A stretch of DNA of 64,000 bases from Romanomermis culicivorax (lineage: Eukaryota > Nematoda > Enoplea > Mermithida > Mermithidae). Below the pieces are notes generated by a model. It saw only the letters and a list, made by a program, of their open reading frames with translations, was not told the origin of the DNA and did not search any database. The position numbers and the translations under genes were made by a program. Below are positions 62,736 through 64,000 of this stretch, piece after piece. Each line of letters opens with the position of its first letter. Position 1 is the first letter of the stretch. Location of the stretch: assembly GCA_963922205.1 (NCBI GenBank), contig CAWUHX010000010.1, positions 2,480,001 to 2,544,000 of the forward strand. Reading direction: 5' to 3'.

Positions 62736-63360
62736 CTATAAGAATGATAAACGCAGAAATAAAATATAATTTTAATTCAGAATTTTATAGTTATTTTACA
62801 TCAAAAATGACGAAACTGGACCTCGTTCCTACTCCAAGCACTACGGAATCCGAGAACCGCCACTTGAAAAATTCAATTTCTGAGCAGCTTTAAAAAATAT
62901 TAAATTTTTTCAAAAAAATTTAACTTTCTTTTAAAAACATATTTTGACTAGTTTAGAACTTTTTATCACGTGAAGACGTACCGATTAGTTGAAAAGCAGA
63001 GGTAGGCGTGTGTGAGTGTTTCCTGATTGGTTTATTGTCTTTACAGCAATTCCGGTTGCGAATAGTGTCGATATAGCCCCTTCATAATCTCAGTCACTGA
63101 TCAATTCAGCCACTACTTTTTTTGCATGGCGTACCGCTTTAGCTGCCATATCATATCGACAACTGCGTCCTCTGGTCATCTTGTGATCTCAACCAATGTT
63201 GTGCATTGACTTCAGTCACCGTGCTGCTTTAAAACAAACGCGCGTGCCAAACTCAAAAAATATGGGCGGGATAATTTTGAAAAATTAATTACGTAAACAA
63301 GAAAGAAAACAGTGACCGAATTGAATCAGCAGGTGAAAAGTCTCAGTGAAAGAATAACTC
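62736..63360. other. SELENOF intron, probable
   Basis: No coding match to the rest of SELENOF is seen. No repeat is recognised. Confidence 0.4.
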
Positions 63361-63369
63361 CATACAAAT

Positions 63370-63655
63370 GTCTGCAGCCGGTTTCACAAAGCGGTCTAAC
63401 TCGAGTTAGCCTGCTAACTTTTGGTGAGCCCAGTAAGTTAGCTGGCTCACTTTAGTGACTCTGTTTCACAAAGATGGCTAACTTTTGAGCCGGCTCAAAA
63501 AGTTAGCCGGCTAACTTTTTTTTGCCATGCAAAAAAAAGTTAGACAGGTCAGTTTCACGAAGCTGTCTAAGCAAGTTAGCCGTCTCAAAATCAGTCCAAA
63601 ATGAGCCAAAAAAGTTAGCCTCCTCCAAGCAGGCTAACTTTAGTTAGTCTGTGTA
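63370..63655. repeat. TTAGCC-rich palindromic repeat
   Basis: GTTTCACAAAG, GTTTCACAAAGATGG and GTTTCACGAAGCTG recur with many GTTAGCC/GGCTAAC motifs in both directions. CCTGCTAACTTT near the left and AGGCTAACTTTAGTTAG near the right suggest a small palindromic element or a satellite fragment. Confidence 0.6.
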
Positions 63656-64000
63656 CCTTTTCCATTGAAAGTATGTTGCGTCGAATATTACAAGAGTTGA
63701 GAAATGAGAAAATTCGCGTATCAATCGTTTTTCCGCATCAGAAAATGGCTTATTTTTAGTTCGCTTAGAGGGTTCAGAATTCATTATATTTGAACTGGGT
63801 CAAAAACACAATTAGCATAGGTAAAAGTCGCACAGATACAATGATCACTTGTACAAAAAGTTTTTGTGTTGCGCATTTAACTGCTTACGTCAGAATTTCA
63901 TTGAGAAATGATTGACAGCTTCTTTAGCTAATGCTCGGTTTAGAAAACGATTTGATGTGAAAAAATGTCAAAATGCTTGAATAAAGCTTTAGGAAGCCAT
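63656..64000. other. Right edge, nothing recognised
   Basis: A+T-rich DNA without gene or repeat that I can support; probably still inside the SELENOF intron. Confidence 0.3.

Overview
This is A+T-rich genomic DNA from an invertebrate animal. The genes are split by spliceosomal introns with GT..AG ends, many only 50-65 bp long, and the surroundings are crowded with animal-type transposons. I cannot name the species. The gene layout suggests a lineage that uses spliced-leader trans-splicing and operons (nematodes, flatworms, rotifers, cnidarians, tunicates and others do this); that is inference.

Layout. 1-2852 is the 3' part of a Ty3/gypsy LTR retrotransposon (integrase, 3' noncoding DNA, 3' LTR). 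3788-4782 is an intact tyrosine-recombinase exon. 5461-12800 is a pile of nested non-autonomous DNA transposons with 8-bp target-site duplications (TSDs). 12217-17602 (+) holds LSM2, DNLZ and COQ4. 18550-41765 (-) holds NOP2, ATE1 and DPH2 head to tail, pointing at the first cluster; their introns carry most of the transposons of that stretch, including a Tc1/mariner-like element with a TA-flanked MITE inside it. 41766-57000 is almost wholly mobile-element debris: a mariner remnant split by a tRNA-like SINE candidate, several MITEs, a decayed hAT transposase, a long minisatellite and a decayed LINE. 56948-62099 is a three-level nest: an outer element with long inverted repeats, a Merlin element within it, and a Mutator-like element inside the Merlin transposase. 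62557-62735 (-) is the last exon of a SELENOF (Sep15) homologue whose upstream exons are not visible here.

How the genes work together. NOP2 (rRNA m5C methyltransferase), ATE1 (arginyl-tRNA protein transferase) and DPH2 (diphthamide synthesis on EF2) all act on the translation machinery or on proteins after synthesis. DNLZ and COQ4 are both mitochondrial. In three gene-to-gene gaps (NOP2-ATE1, ATE1-DPH2, DNLZ-COQ4) a poly(A) signal is followed 105-130 nt later by a pyrimidine-rich 3' splice site lying 2-6 nt before the next ATG. This is the classic appearance of a trans-spliced operon.

The other striking signal is a 16-17 bp hairpin with GCGAAGC at its tip, kept in many copies of one dispersed repeat family and supported by compensatory stem changes. 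Exon models were built by eye from splice signals, reading frame and remembered family sequences; no search was run.
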